Under the pieces are notes generated by a model that worked only from the letters and a program-made list of their open reading frames with translations, did not search any database and was not told where the DNA came from. The position numbers and the translations under genes are program-made. Positions 10,571 through 22,227 of a DNA stretch of 64,000 nt are shown one piece after another. The stretch's first letter is position 1, and every line of letters begins with the position of its first letter. This DNA is from Myrmaecium sp. VS I D KN 1 (Eukaryota; Ascomycota; Dothideomycetes; Valsariales; Valsariaceae), in assembly GCA_019775845.1 (NCBI GenBank), contig JADQAV010000002.1, positions 2,480,001 to 2,544,000 of the forward strand, given 5' to 3'.

Positions 10571-12178
10571 ATGACCGGCGAGCTAACCCAGACGGAGGCC
10601 GGATCCCTCCTTTTGCTGTCCTCCGTCTGCGTTGCGATTCTGGCCAACACCCTCCATGGCGATGGCGAGCCTCTAATCGCCTCGATCGCCTTCAGTGGCA
10701 TCGCCTTTTCCTTTTCTTACGCCCTCATCAGATGGCTGGGGGCCACCTTCATGCGCGTCGGCCTGAAGGGCAGAGACCTGTCCAAACTCCGAAGTCCCGA
10801 AATGTTCGTTCCTCCGTGCCTGCCATCAGTCAGAATCTACCCTCTTCCGTCTGTCCCGGTCTGGTGCTGACATGTGGCGTAGTCCTGAAACGATGGGAGC
10901 TGTTTGTGCAGTGGTCTACCTACTCATCATCATCATGTTCATTCCATGGCCTTTCTACAAGGACATCGTTGCGGCCACGTCCGGGGGCGGGAACAGAGAC
11001 CTGGTCGTCGAGTTTCAACAGGTTGAAACGGGACGACTGTTACATAAGTTCCCCCACAACAAGGTACGATCTGACGCGCGAGCTCTCTCCACGAATGCTA
11101 ATTTGAGGTCCCAAACAGCTTGCGTCCTATCTTTCTGCCATACTCTCGCTGCAAGCTATCACGCTGCTCGGAGTTGGCGACGATCTTTTCGATATCCGTT
11201 GGAGGCATAAGATCTTCATTCCTGCAATCGCTTGCATCCCAATGCTAATCGTCTATTTTGTTGACTTTGGCGTCACGAAGGTCGTCGTGCCCACTCCTCT
11301 GCAACCCTACCTGGGCGAGCTTTTTGACCTGGGTGAGTTTGTCTTTCCATCCCCTCCTCTCCATTTCTCTCCGGAATAGGGGAGGGGGGAGGCTTGCGCG
11401 CAAGTCGCATCGCTAATACCATGGGATAGGTTGGCTCTACTATGCCTACATGGTGATGATCTCGATCTTTTGCCCTAACAGCATCAACATCTTCGCTGGC
11501 ATTAACGGAATCGAAGTATCTCAATCCATTGTGATTGCCCTGCTGATCGGTTTCAATGACGTTCTTTACCTGCTACCCACCGCGCCCTACCCGCACCCAG
11601 CTATGGACTCTCACTTGCTCTCCCTCTATCTTTTGTTACCATTCATAGGCGTGTCTCTTGCTCTGTGGTACCATAACTGGTACCCCGCAAAAGTCTTTGT
11701 AGGTGACACCTACTGCTACTTTGCCGGAATGGTGTTTGCCGTGGTCGGCATCCTTGGCCATTTCAGCAAGACATTAATCCTGCTGTTTCTGCCCCAAGGG
11801 TTCAACTTTATCTATTCTGCACCGCAGCTATTTCACATCATACCATGTCCGCGACATCGGTTGCCTCGCTTCAATGCTAGGACGGGGCTGCTTGAACCAT
11901 CCGTGGTCGAGTTCAAGAAGCCTCTCAATAAGCCGGTAGCGGAGGCTTTAAAGCTGTTACACAAGCTTCGGCTCGTCCGAGTCAAGCTCAATGAACAAGG
12001 GGAGGTTGTCGAGTCGACCAACCTCACCATCATCAATCTATGGCTCGTCTGGTTTGGACCGATGCGGGAAGACAGGCTTGCGCAAGGGCTGTTAGCCTTC
12101 CAAACGGTTTGCGGCTTGCTAGGATTGTTCATCCGGCATCGTCTAGCGTTGCTCATATTCACTTCCGATAACCTATAA
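10571..12178 (+). CDS. ALG7: Alg7, UDP-GlcNAc:dolichyl-phosphate GlcNAc-1-P transferase
   Basis: ER membrane enzyme that makes Dol-PP-GlcNAc, the first step of N-glycan precursor assembly and the target of tunicamycin. Exons 10571-10803, 10883-11063, 11119-11332 and 11430-12178 give 458 residues. Family motifs are clear: IPETMGAV after the first splice, the catalytic loop GDDLFDIRWRHK, CPNSINIFAGINGIEVSQ, and GDTYCYFAGMVFAVVGILGH. About ten hydrophobic segments fit the polytopic fold. The first intron uses a weak donor (gttcgt), chosen because it restores IPETMG; the other donors are normal. Divergent from seh1. Confidence 0.94.
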
Positions 12179-12992
12179 TTTAGAGATGTGTATACTAATC
12201 ATGTATTTCCACATGTACTGTTACATAACTTGCTAGCTACACCTGATCGCAAATGCGGTTACGATGCGTAGTATGCAAGGCCACGACAGCGAAAATAATG
12301 GAGCATATTCTTGGACTGCGACCAAACTCTGTGAAGAACGGCAGTATGTGCGGTTACTTATGTATGCGAGCGACCATGTGCCGGCTTTCAATTGGCGACC
12401 TTATCAATGCCGACTCCGCATACCGACATCGCCTTGAAGTGGGTGGGCATTGAGGATCGCAAGCTTCCTTCACTATGTAGCCGTTACAATGTGATTGCGG
12501 AAGGATTGGTGTCTGATTTGGCAGGCAGCTCTCAATCCGATCACGGAGATGGACTCTTATCGGACTTGTGAGCATCGTGCGTTGCGAATGCGTGAAGATG
12601 GGAGCACCGCATCCTGGCCTATACCAACCCTCGGCGTTCGGCGTTGGGAGCTCCAGTGGTGACGCTTTGGTTTGGGCTGACCAACCCGAGGAAGCCGAAG
12701 TGCCCGCGCCCCCCGTTCCCCGCACCGAGCGAGGTCCCCTTTCGCCAATCACCGGTGGCGCTTTGTCAAGGCCGAAATCGGAGGCGAGTCACTGCGATGC
12801 TGGGCCGATGGCGAGGGGCCAAATCTTGTACATAAAATGAGTCTACCATCTTGTCAGGGCGGAATTCGCTACAATCAACTCCTCTCCTTCCTTCCCCTAT
12901 ACCTCTCTCATCTCATTCCATCTTTCCCCCTCCCTTCCTCCTCTTGCCCCCCGTCGGACCTCGAATTGTATATCCGTCTCCCGTAATTCATA
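12179..12992. other. Spacer between alg7 and leu1, with leu1 promoter
   Basis: No gene is supported. A CCAATCA box lies near 12744, on the leu1 side. I looked for the CCGGNNCCGG form of the Leu3 site and found none. Confidence 0.5.
12877..12951 (+). promoter_or_regulatory. Pyrimidine-rich tract upstream of leu1
   Basis: Almost only C and T over about 75 bases, ending some 40 bases before the start codon. CT tracts in this position mark transcription starts of strongly expressed genes in filamentous fungi; here that role is inferred from position. Confidence 0.55.
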
Positions 12993-15494
12993 ATGCCGTC
13001 CGCGGTGAAAGGGCCCCGCACCTTGTACGACAAGGTTTTCGAGGACCACATCATCGAGGAGAAGGAAGATGGCACCTGCTTGATTTATATTGGTATGTTG
13101 GCTCTGCCATCCCCCATGATGCCCGTTCATGGTAGCTAATGCACTTATAGACAGGCATCTGGTTCATGAAGTGACTTCACCTGTATGTTGACGAGATCTC
13201 CATCTGATTATAGTGGCGATAAGTTAACGCCATCGCAGCAAGCCTTCGAGGGTCTTAAGAATGCCAACCGGAAAGTCCGCAGGCCGGACTGCACTCTGGT
13301 CACCACAGATCACGTATGCAAATCAACTATTTTGCCACCCCTGATGTATCTACTTTACTAACAGCATTGACAGAATATTCCTACCACATCTCGCAAAAGC
13401 TTCAAGAATGTCGAACAGTTCATCGAGGAGGCTGATTCCCGGTTACAATGCATGACTCTGGAACAGAATGTCAAGGACTTTGGTCTGACCTACTTTGGAA
13501 TGGGTGACAAGCGCCAGGGCATCGTCCACATCATCGGCCCGGAGCAGGGCTTCACTCTTCCCGGAACGACCGTTGTGTGCGGTGACAGCCACACTTCCAC
13601 GCACGGTGCTTTCGGCGCTCTGGCATGGGGCATTGGAACCAGTGAAGTCGAGCACGTCCTTGCGACCCAGACGTTGATAACCAAGAAGAACAAGAACATG
13701 AGGGTTAAGGTCGACGGGCAGCTTGCCCCCGGAGTCAGCAGCAAGGACATTATCCTCTACGTCATCGGTCAAATCGGCACTGCTGGCGGCACCGGCTGTA
13801 CCATCGAGTTCTGTGGCTCTGCTATCCGCGCTCTCAGCATGGAGGCTCGCATGTCTATCTGCAACATGGCCGTTGAGGGAGGAGCTCGTGCCGGTATGGT
13901 TGCGCCCGACCAAATTACATTCGATTACATTCGCGGTCGTCCCTTGGCCCCTAAGCCAAACAGCTCGGAATGGAAGCGGGCCGTCTCCTACTGGTCCACC
14001 TTGAAGTCCGACGAGGATGCCAAGTGGGATATCGACCTTTTCATCGATGCCAAAGATATTGTTCCTACGGTGTCCTGGGGTACCTCTCCTGAGCAGGTCG
14101 TTCCGATTACTGGCGTTGTTCCTGGCCCTGAGGATTTCGAGGACGAAGACAAGAAGAAGGCCTGCGCTCGTGCTCTCAAATACATGGGCTTGGAAGCCGG
14201 CACACCAATGCAAGACATCGTCCTCGATAAGGTCTTCATCGGATCCTGCACGAATGCTCGCATTGAGGATTTGAGGTCCGCTGCCGCCGTTCTTAAGGGT
14301 AAGAAGATCGCTCACAACATCATGCGCGCCATGGTGGTCCCCGGATCTGGCTTGGTCAAACAGCAGGCCGAAGCAGAAGGTTTGGACAAGATCTTCATCG
14401 ACGCGGGCTTCGAGTGGAGGGAAGCTGGCTGCTCGATGTGCTTGGGCATGAACCCTGATATCCTCTCTCCTTTGGAACGCTGCGCCTCGACCTCCAACCG
14501 GAACTTCGAGGGCCGCCAAGGTGCGGGTGGTCGAACGCATCTGATGTCTCCTGCCATGGCTGCAGCATGTGCCATCGCGGGAAAGCTGACTGATGTGCGC
14601 AAGGTTGCAGGCCATGCTGAGGCCAACGGCAAAGGCTCGCCCAAGGTTGAGCTAGACGCCAATGTCGATGAGATCAGCAGTGATAGCGAGCTTGACCGGA
14701 AATTCGACATGCCAAGGGATGAGCAAGACACCGAGCCTCAAGAGCACCATGCTCCTGCTCATACCGCGAGCGGCATGCCCAAATTCACTCAAGTGAAGGG
14801 CATTGCTGCGCCCATGGACATTGCGAACGTTGACACGGATGCTATCATCCCTAAACAGTTCCTGAAGACCATCAAACGATCTGGACTCGGCAGCGCTCTC
14901 TTCCACGGCTGGAGATATGACCCGGCCACCGGCAAGGAGAACCCTGAATTCGTTCTCAACAAGGAACCTTACCGGAATGCTAAGGTACTTGTCTGTACCG
15001 GTCCCAATTTCGGCTGTGGTAGCTCGCGTGAACACGCTCCTTGGGCTCTTCTTGATTTCGGTATCCTATGTGTCATTGCGCCTTCTTTTGGCGATATCTT
15101 CTTCAACAATACCTTCAAGAACGGCATGCTGCCAATCCGTATTCCCCAGGGACCTGCGCTCGATGCTATCGCTGCCGAGGCCCGTGCAGGTCGCGAGATC
15201 GAGGTTGATCTTCCTGCCCAGGTCATCCGTGCCAGCGATGGAAAGGAACTTGCTCAATTCGAAGTCGAGGAGTTCCGCAAGCACTGCTTGATCAACGGTC
15301 TTGACGACATTGGGTTGACCATGCAAATGGAGGCTAAGATCAAGAAGTTCGAGGATCGCAGAACCATGGAGTGGCCGTGGCTGGACGGGCAGGGCTACCT
15401 GAGTCGCAGTCGCAAGGGCCCTGTTATGGTGGAGGCGGCGAAGGTGCCGAAGACCAATCGCGGCGACATCTCGAACGAGCCGTTAGACTGGTGA
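12993..15494 (+). CDS. LEU1: 3-isopropylmalate dehydratase (isopropylmalate isomerase)
   Basis: [4Fe-4S] enzyme of leucine synthesis that converts 2- to 3-isopropylmalate. As in other fungi the bacterial LeuC and LeuD subunits are one chain. Exons 12993-13092, 13151-13182, 13239-13313 and 13374-15494 give 775 residues. The large-subunit part carries the cluster ligands Cys361 ([11 protein letters not shown]), Cys422 and Cys425 ([11 protein letters not shown]), plus [20 protein letters not shown] and [10 protein letters not shown]. After an acidic, charged linker (about residues 497-535) comes the LeuD part ([54 protein letters not shown]). The three small 5' exons come from exact frame-keeping splices. 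Expected to respond to leucine through its product in the pathway, but no Leu3 site was seen. Confidence 0.97.
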
Positions 15495-15992
15495 TCATTC
15501 GGTGGTGGGTGGTTCATGTGTTTTTCTTTGTCATGGGTCAGGGCATACCATCGGAGAACGAGCGTTTTGTTTCTTTGAAAAGCGTTATGAGGAGTCCAGT
15601 TGACTTGCGGACGGGACATTGATCACGGCATGTTGGGTTACGACATATCGTCTAATGTGCATTGAATTGGATCTTGGAGACTTATCATATACTGTATTTC
15701 CCGAAATACCTTCCACTTGTGTGCAAAGAATATTGGTGCTCCGCGATTTGGACTGGGAACTTGATACCTCATAAGACCTAATGATTAGGCTGTCAATTGT
15801 TCGTAAAGTGAACGCATGTACGTAAAGTTGTATGGCTGTAAGGCTGTAAGGCCTGCTTTGAAGGGTGGTCTGTGCGGCAATCGGCAAATCGGCGCTGATG
15901 CGCCCGCGCAGTTTGTTGTGCCTCATCTGTAAACACTAAATCGGCCTTATCGACAGCAGCAACAACTGCCTACGCCAGCCAATGCCGACAAC
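15495..15992. other. Spacer between leu1 and smc2
   Basis: About 500 bases between genes in the same direction; AT-richer than its surroundings. No gene or RNA is seen. Confidence 0.4.
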
Positions 15993-18900
15993 ATGAGGAT
16001 CATAGAAGTTGTGATAGACGTGAGTGGAGGTGGAGATCTCCTTCTTCCCTCTTGCTAATTCCTGAATTAGGGTTTCAAATCGTACGCTGTGCGAACGGTC
16101 ATTTCGGGATGGTACGCACGCACACCATGAGGCATTCGTATGAGAAACGGGCCAAAGAGATCTCACATGGACCGCAGGGACGAGAGTTTCAACTCGATCA
16201 CCGGCCTGAACGGCTCCGGCAAATCTAACATCCTCGATTCGATATGCTTTGTCCTGGGTATCACGAACATGAGCACCGTGCGAGCGCAAAACCTCCAGGT
16301 ATACTTCCGGCTCTTGGAAGTTGAGGACTTGGTGGAACAGGACTGATATCTCTCGATCCTTTTGTAGGACCTTATATACAAGCGCGGACAAGCCGGTGTA
16401 ACGAAGGCCAGCGTCACGATCGTGTTCGACAATAGCGACAAGAAGAAGTCGCCGATCGGCTTCGAGGACTACCCTCAGATCAGCGTGACCCGGCAAATCG
16501 TGCTCGGGGGCACGAGTAAATACCTCATCAATGGCCACCGCGCGCAACAGCAGACCGTCCAGAACCTGTTCCAGTCCGTGCAGCTGAACATCAACAACCC
16601 CAATTTCCTGATCATGCAGGGTCGCATTACGAAGGTGCTGAACATGAAGCCTCAGGAAATTCTGGCGATGATTGAGGAAGCGGCAGGGACCCGAATGTTC
16701 GAAGACCGTCGGGACAAGGCGATCAAGACAATGACGAAGAAGGAGATGAAAGTGAAGGAGATTACGGAGCTGCTGCAGGATGAGATCGAGCCGAAGCTGG
16801 ATAAATTGCGTACGGAGAAGCGGGCCTTCTTGGATTTCCAGCAGACGCAAAGCGATTTGGAGCGACTGACGAGGCTCGTTGTTGCGCACGACTACGTGAG
16901 GTACAACGAGAAGCTCAAGAACTCAGCAAGTGATCTGGAGGCGAAGAAGCAGAGACAGCAGGATTTGGAAGCGAGCGCCGCAAGAATGCAGCATGAGATC
17001 GAGCTGCTTAAGGAGGACATCAAGAAGGTGAAAGCGGCTAGGGACAGTGAGTTGAGAAAGGGTGGTCGTTTCCAGGCGCTGGAAAACGATGTTAAAACGC
17101 TTTCCGAGAAGGTGGTGCGACTGAGCACGGTCATGGATCTGAAGAATTCGAGTATGGCTGAAGAAGAGGATAAGCGTACGAGATTAAAGAAGACCGTCAA
17201 GGACCTCGAGGCGCAACTCAAGGAGAAGACCAAGATCTACCAAAAACTGCAGCAGAGCTATGATACCGCACACGCCGAGCTCGCCAAGCAAACCGAGGAA
17301 GTGGAGAAGAAGGAAGAGCTGTTGCAGACTCTTCAGACCGGTGTCGCATCCAAGGAAGGTCAAGAAAGCGGTTATCAGGGCCAGTTGCAAGACGCAAGGA
17401 ACAAGGCCTCCGCCGCCGCCACGGAACAAGAACAAGCCAAGATGAAAATGGCTCATCTCGAGAAGCGCATCAAGGAGGACGAACCGAGGGCGAGAAAGGC
17501 CGAGAAGGAGAATTCGGGACTTCTTCAAGAGTTGGAGGGTCTGCGTTCACAGGCCAAGAAGCTTGAGGCTGATCTGAGCAGGCTTGGTTTTGAGCCCGGC
17601 AAGGAGGATGAGATGTATCAGGAAGAATCGCGAATCCAGTACCGTATTCGTGAGCTTCGAGAGCAAGCTGAAGGCCTCAAACGCAGAGTCGCAAGCATCG
17701 ACTTCTCTTACAGCGATCCTTCGCCGAACTTCGATCGCTCCAGAGTCAAGGGTCTGGTAGCACAGCTCTTCCAGCTAGAGGAGGAGCACACTCGAGCTGG
17801 CACAGCGCTGGAAATATGCGCTGGTGGCAGATTGTACAATGTTGTGGTCGACACAGCGGAGACGGGTACACAGCTGCTGCAGAACGGCAAACTCAGAAAG
17901 CGTGTCACTATCATCCCGTTGAACAAGATTTCAGCCTTCAGAGCCTCTGCGGAGAAGATTGGAGCTGCTCAGAAGATTGCCCCTGGCAAGGTCAACCTTG
18001 CTCTCGACCTGATCGGCTACGATGACGAGGTGACAGCTGCTATGGAGTACGTTTTCGGATCAACTTTGGTTTGCGAGGATGCGGATACGGCGAAACGCGT
18101 GACCTTTGACCCTGCTGTCCGTATGAAGAGTGTTACGCTGGAAGGGGATGTGTACGATCCGTCCGGTACGCTTTCCGGTGGCAGTTCTTCGCAGTCCAGC
18201 GGCGTGCTCGTCACACTCCAGAAGCTCAACGGAATCAACATGGAACTCAAAGCGCAGGAACAAGCATTGAGGCTTCTTCAGTCGACTATGGCGCGTGAAA
18301 AGAAGAAACTTGACGCGGCGAAGAAAATCAAGCAGGAACTTGATCTCAAGGCACACGAGATCAAGCTTACGGAAGAACAGATCAGTGGGAATTCCTCTTC
18401 CTCGGTAAGAAGCGGTATTTCCAAATCTACGCATTCACGCTAACATGTTACAGATCATTCAAGCCGTTGAAGAAATGAAGACGCAAATTACACAACTCCG
18501 AGCTTCCATTGCCGAAGCCAAGGCTCGTCAAGACGAAGCATCGAAAGAAATCAAACGCATCGAGCGCGACATTAGCGAGTTCAACAACAATAAGGATAGC
18601 AAGCTTGCTGAGCTCCAGGCGTCTCTGGATATACTCAAGAAAACCCTCGCCAAAAATAACGCTTCGATCAAGCCACTGCAGCAGGAGATGCGCGATGCCA
18701 TGATCGAATCTGAGCAATGTGCCGGAGATCTCGCAGCTGCGCAAGAGGAGCTCCAAGATGTTGAGACGACGCTGAAATCCCAGAAAGAAGAAGTGGCCGC
18801 GTTGGCTGCTGAGCAAGCTGAGGTCAAAGACGCACACGACTTAGCTGCTGCCAAACTGGCCGATGAGCAGACCAAACTTACGGGCTTCGATGAGGAACTC

Positions 18901-19835
18901 CAGGCTCTGGATTCTGCTATCCGCTCGAAGAACGCGCTCATCACGGAAGAAGGTCTTGAGCAACAAAAGCTTGTGCACCAAGTCGAGAAGTTCGAGAAAG
19001 AGCAGCAGGGGGCGATGCATGCAGTCAAAGCATTGGAGAACGAGCACGAATGGATAGCGGACGAAGTTGACAACTTCGGTCGCCCAGGCACGCCGTACGA
19101 CTTCAAGGGCCAGAACATGGCCGAGTGCAAGGCTAGCCTGAAGAACCTGAACGAACGGTTCCAGGGGATGAAGAAGAAGATCAATCCCAAGGTGATGAAC
19201 ATGATCGACAGCGTGGAGAAGAAGGAAGCGAGCTTGAAGAACATGATGCGCACAGTCATCCGGGACAAGAAGAAGATTGAAGAAACCATCGAGCAGCTGG
19301 ACGAATACAAGAAGGAGGCGCTCGAGAAGACTTGGAGCAAGGTGGACAAGGATTTCGGCGCGATCTTCAACGACCTCCTGCCCGGGAGCAACGCGAAGCT
19401 GGTTCCGAGCGAAGGGAAGACGATCTCGGAAGGTCTCGAGGTCAAGGTCCAGCTTGGAAAGGTGTGGAAGCAGAGCCTGACTGAGCTGAGTGGTGGGCAG
19501 AGGTACGTATCCACCAATATCCCTGTTGCATCTCTCCTTCTTGATGCACCGGTACTGACAAGCACAACAGGTCACTCATTGCCCTCTCCCTCATCCTGGC
19601 TCTTCTGCAATACTCCCCGGCTCCGATGTACATCCTCGACGAGGTCGACGCGGCGCTGGATCTGAGCCACACCCAGAACATCGGCCGGCTCATCAAAACC
19701 CGATTCAAGGGCTCGCAGTTCATCGTCGTGTCGCTGAAGGACGGCATGTTCCAGAACGCCAACCGCATCTTCCGCACGCGGTTCCAAGAGGGGACGAGCG
19801 TGGTCCAGGCCCTGACGCCGGCAGATCTGAAGTAA
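15993..19835 (+). CDS. SMC2: Smc2, condensin core ATPase subunit
   Basis: One of the two SMC ATPases of condensin, needed for mitotic chromosome compaction. Six exons (15993-16019, 16071-16111, 16178-16298, 16368-18404, 18454-19502, 19571-19835) give 1,179 residues, a normal Smc2 length. The Walker A loop GLNGSGKS is at residues 32-39, followed by the Smc2-type [11 protein letters not shown]. Next come the head segment [20 protein letters not shown] and [20 protein letters not shown], a long coiled coil, the hinge around residues 510-680 ([20 protein letters not shown]), the return coil, the signature LSGGQR (1087-1092) and Walker [13 protein letters not shown] (catalytic Glu1116). The first two coding exons are only 27 and 41 nt, so a frame-based gene finder would miss the true start. 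Confidence 0.96.
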
Positions 19836-20350
19836 AACAATACCCTATTCATAAGACGAGATATTATCTGCTGTCTATTTGCCCTTCGGGTGATCGTTCG
19901 GTTCGGGTCTTTTCTCGCTGTGATTGGAGTTTGAGGATCAATTTTGGATTGGGTTTGGAACAATCCCATTGTCATCGTTGTTTTATTTGCAGGATTCGGT
20001 GGGATTTGGGTGAGGAATCCGGTGGAAGGATGTTCAACGGTCCCGTTATCTTAGTTTTCTTTTTTCCTCTGTTTTTGATGAGTTCATGCCCCGTATGATA
20101 TCCTCACCGCGCGTGCGTGGAAATGTAGGCGGCGCTGTGTTTTTTTTTTACGGATGTGAGATATATATATATATTCCGTTACCACCTCGTTTATATTGGC
20201 ATCCAGTTCCAGTTTCGCATTGCTGGCCTGCTGCTGCAACTGCTGCTGCTGATTCTAACACACCATCCCCCAAGCGTTCGGTTCACGCCATCACACCTCC
20301 AGACGCTCCACAGCCAGGTAGTCATGTACTGTAAAAATACCCTCTTTAGC
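19836..20350. other. Spacer between smc2 and the 5S rRNA gene
   Basis: Presumed smc2 3' UTR, with a short (AT)n run at 20161-20173. A TAAAAATA stretch at 20332-20339, just before the 5S gene, may act as its upstream TATA-like element. No protein gene is seen. Confidence 0.45.
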
Positions 20351-20469
20351 ACATACGGCCATAGGAGGCTGAGAACACGGAACCCCGTCCGCTCTTCCAA
20401 AGTTAAGCAGCCTACCGGCAGATTAGTAGTTAAGTGGGTGACCATTAGCGAATCCCTGCTGCTGTATGT
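20351..20469 (+). rRNA. 5S ribosomal RNA
   Basis: 119 bases that start ACATACGGCCATAGG and end GCTGTATGT, so the two ends pair as helix I. The conserved pieces of fungal 5S rRNA are present: CCCGTCCGCTC in the alpha domain, GATTAGTAGTTAAGTGGGTGA then CCATTAGCGAATCCC in the internal-control half, and a run of five T at 20469-20473 as pol III terminator. Helix II reads AGGCTG on one side and CAGCCT on the other; this differs from the common GTGTGG/CCACAC yet still pairs, which argues for a live but divergent gene type rather than a pseudogene. It stands alone between protein genes, as dispersed 5S genes do in filamentous ascomycetes. The internal A/C boxes make it independent of flanking promoters. 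Confidence 0.9.
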
Positions 20470-20946
20470 TTTTGTCTTTTTGCCTTTCTTTATGCCTACC
20501 AACCAACCGTGTGGCCCTTTGACTTTACTTTTGATTTATTTTTTTTCAATTACTGAGTGAGACAGAGGTTGCTCAGCAAATTGCACGGTTCCTTCCTCGG
20601 GACGGTTTGGATTGAGGGAACTGTTGATTCAGGAGATATATATAAAGTGTGTATATATTCACACATATTCGTCTCTCTACGTCAATGTGATAAACAGGAC
20701 TACTCCCATTTGGAGAAAAGAGTAGGGAGGAAGAGATGGGGAAAAGCCGGCAAGAAGAAGAAGAAGAAGAAGAGGAAGAGGAAGAGGAAGAAGAAGAAGA
20801 AGAAGAAGAAGAAGAAGCCACGAAAAGTACCATCAGGCCACACAGTAGCCCGTATACCCAAGCCACCTTCCTCCTTCCATCTTTGCCTATTTTTTATCTT
20901 GATTCACCTCTCTCTCGCCCGCTCTCCACGGCTCCCCTACACCCTA
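20470..20946. other. Spacer with purine microsatellite
   Basis: Separates the 5S gene from the 3' end of the secreted-protein gene. It contains the GAA/GGAA tract listed separately. Open frames across that tract (poly-Glu, poly-Lys, poly-Ser) are artefacts of the repeat. Confidence 0.5.
20752..20818 (+). repeat. (GAA)n/(GGAAGA)n microsatellite
   Basis: About 67 bases of unbroken purine triplets, mainly AAG with three GG-containing interruptions. Likely polymorphic in length; a polypurine tract of this kind can form triplex DNA. Confidence 0.9.
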
Positions 20947-22227
20947 CTACTCCCTCCTCTCCTCCGCCGCCTTCGCCTTCTGGCCCGCGAACCAGCGGCT
21001 CACCGCGGCGAACCACGCTTGGAAGCGCTTCCAGAACGCAGCCGGGTCCTCGTGCGGGCGCGGCCGGGGTGGGGATGCCGTCGGCACGGCGGTCGGGAGG
21101 ATGGTCGGAAGGGTGTCCGTGGTCGACGTCAAAGAGGGTTTGAGGTAGGAGGTGGCTAGGGTGGAAGGGTTGCCGGTGGCGGCGGCGATGGAGGGGAAGA
21201 AGCTGAGGCCGGTGGGGACGATGCCGGTGGAGAAGACGGTGCCGCGGGGGAAGGAGATGGTGCCTGAGCCCGAGCCGGTGGGGAGGAAGGCGAAGGGGAT
21301 GGAGAGGGCTGGGGTCGGGGTGAAGGTGAATTCGCCGCTCAGGTAGGATGATGACGCTTGGGCATCTGTGGCGACAGCGGCGGCGGTTACAGGCAGGACG
21401 GCGGTGGTAATGGGGACGATGGAGGTGACGAGGACGGTGGCCGAGGTCCGGGTCTGCGTGAAGGTGATGGTGCTGTAGATGGTTGCGGTGGTGTATTGGA
21501 TGGAGGATGCAATGTCGTCGTTGCTCTGGCCGCTGACATTGTCATCGTTGTCGTCGGGTACGCCTCCAGCGCTGGAGGGGTCGCCCGAGGGGGAGGATGA
21601 GGATGGCTTTGGGCTTCCTGAGGCTGTGGGAAAGCCGGTGGGGACGAAGCCGGTGGAAAAGTGCGGGCGGACGCCTGTATTGGTTGGGAAAGAAGGGAAG
21701 ACAACCGGGTCACTTGGTGCGGTAGAGAACAAGACGATGCCTGTAGGAACTGAGGTTTACGTTAGTTATTCATCATGAAGAAGTCGCGGCTGCGGGCTCG
21801 CAAGAGCTGGTGGAAGCAGACGTCTATAGGACAGTTCGGGCGATATACGTACTCGACGCTCCCGAGAAGTCAGCCACGACAACGGAGGTCGGCGCCGCAA
21901 CATTGGAGACGGTCGAGGCGAGCCCGGTCCCGATAGGATCGATCGACCAGGCGGCCGTATAGGGCCCGGCGCGGGTACTGTTTAGAAAAGGGGCGGAGAG
22001 AGTCGGGAACGGCAGGGATGGAACGCCCGTGGAAGCCCCCGAGGCGCCGCTCGGGCTGTGGCCGAAGGGGTAACGGCCGTGATGGTTGTGTGGCTGCCGG
22101 AGCGGACCTGGGTGATTGTGAGCTTTGGAGCAGGAAAGGAGGGAGTGCTCTGAATCAGGATGACTGACATACCTGCCGTGACAGCCCCGATGGCGAGGGA
22201 GGACAGGAATAGCGGAGAGGTCTTCAT
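20947..22227 (-). CDS. Secreted Ser/Thr/Pro-rich protein, cysteine-free
   Basis: Three exons on the minus strand (22227-22173, 22107-21853, 21740-20947; introns of 65 and 112 nt) give 367 residues. The first 18 residues (MKTSPLFLSSLAIGAVTA) are a good signal peptide. The mature part has no cysteine and is rich in Ser, Thr, Pro, Gly and Val, as in heavily O-mannosylated wall or secreted proteins. A loose internal repeat is visible (HFSTGFVPTGF and VFSTGIVPTGL). The tail is amphipathic and charged (WKRFQAWFAAVSRWFAG then KAKAAEERRE), with no hydrophobic GPI signal. I do not recognise a family. It may be a wall-associated or surface protein. The exon joins keep frame and splice sites (gtatgt, gtacgt; cag). 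Confidence 0.65.

Noticed and set aside
12600-12992. Leu3-type binding site upstream of leu1
   Set aside because: I looked for CCGGNNCCGG and close variants and found none. Only a CCAAT box and a CT tract are visible.
20736-21143. Open frames reading poly-Glu, poly-Lys or poly-Ser across the purine tract
   Set aside because: They are translations of a GAA/GGAA microsatellite and its antisense, and overlap the 3' exon of the secreted-protein gene.
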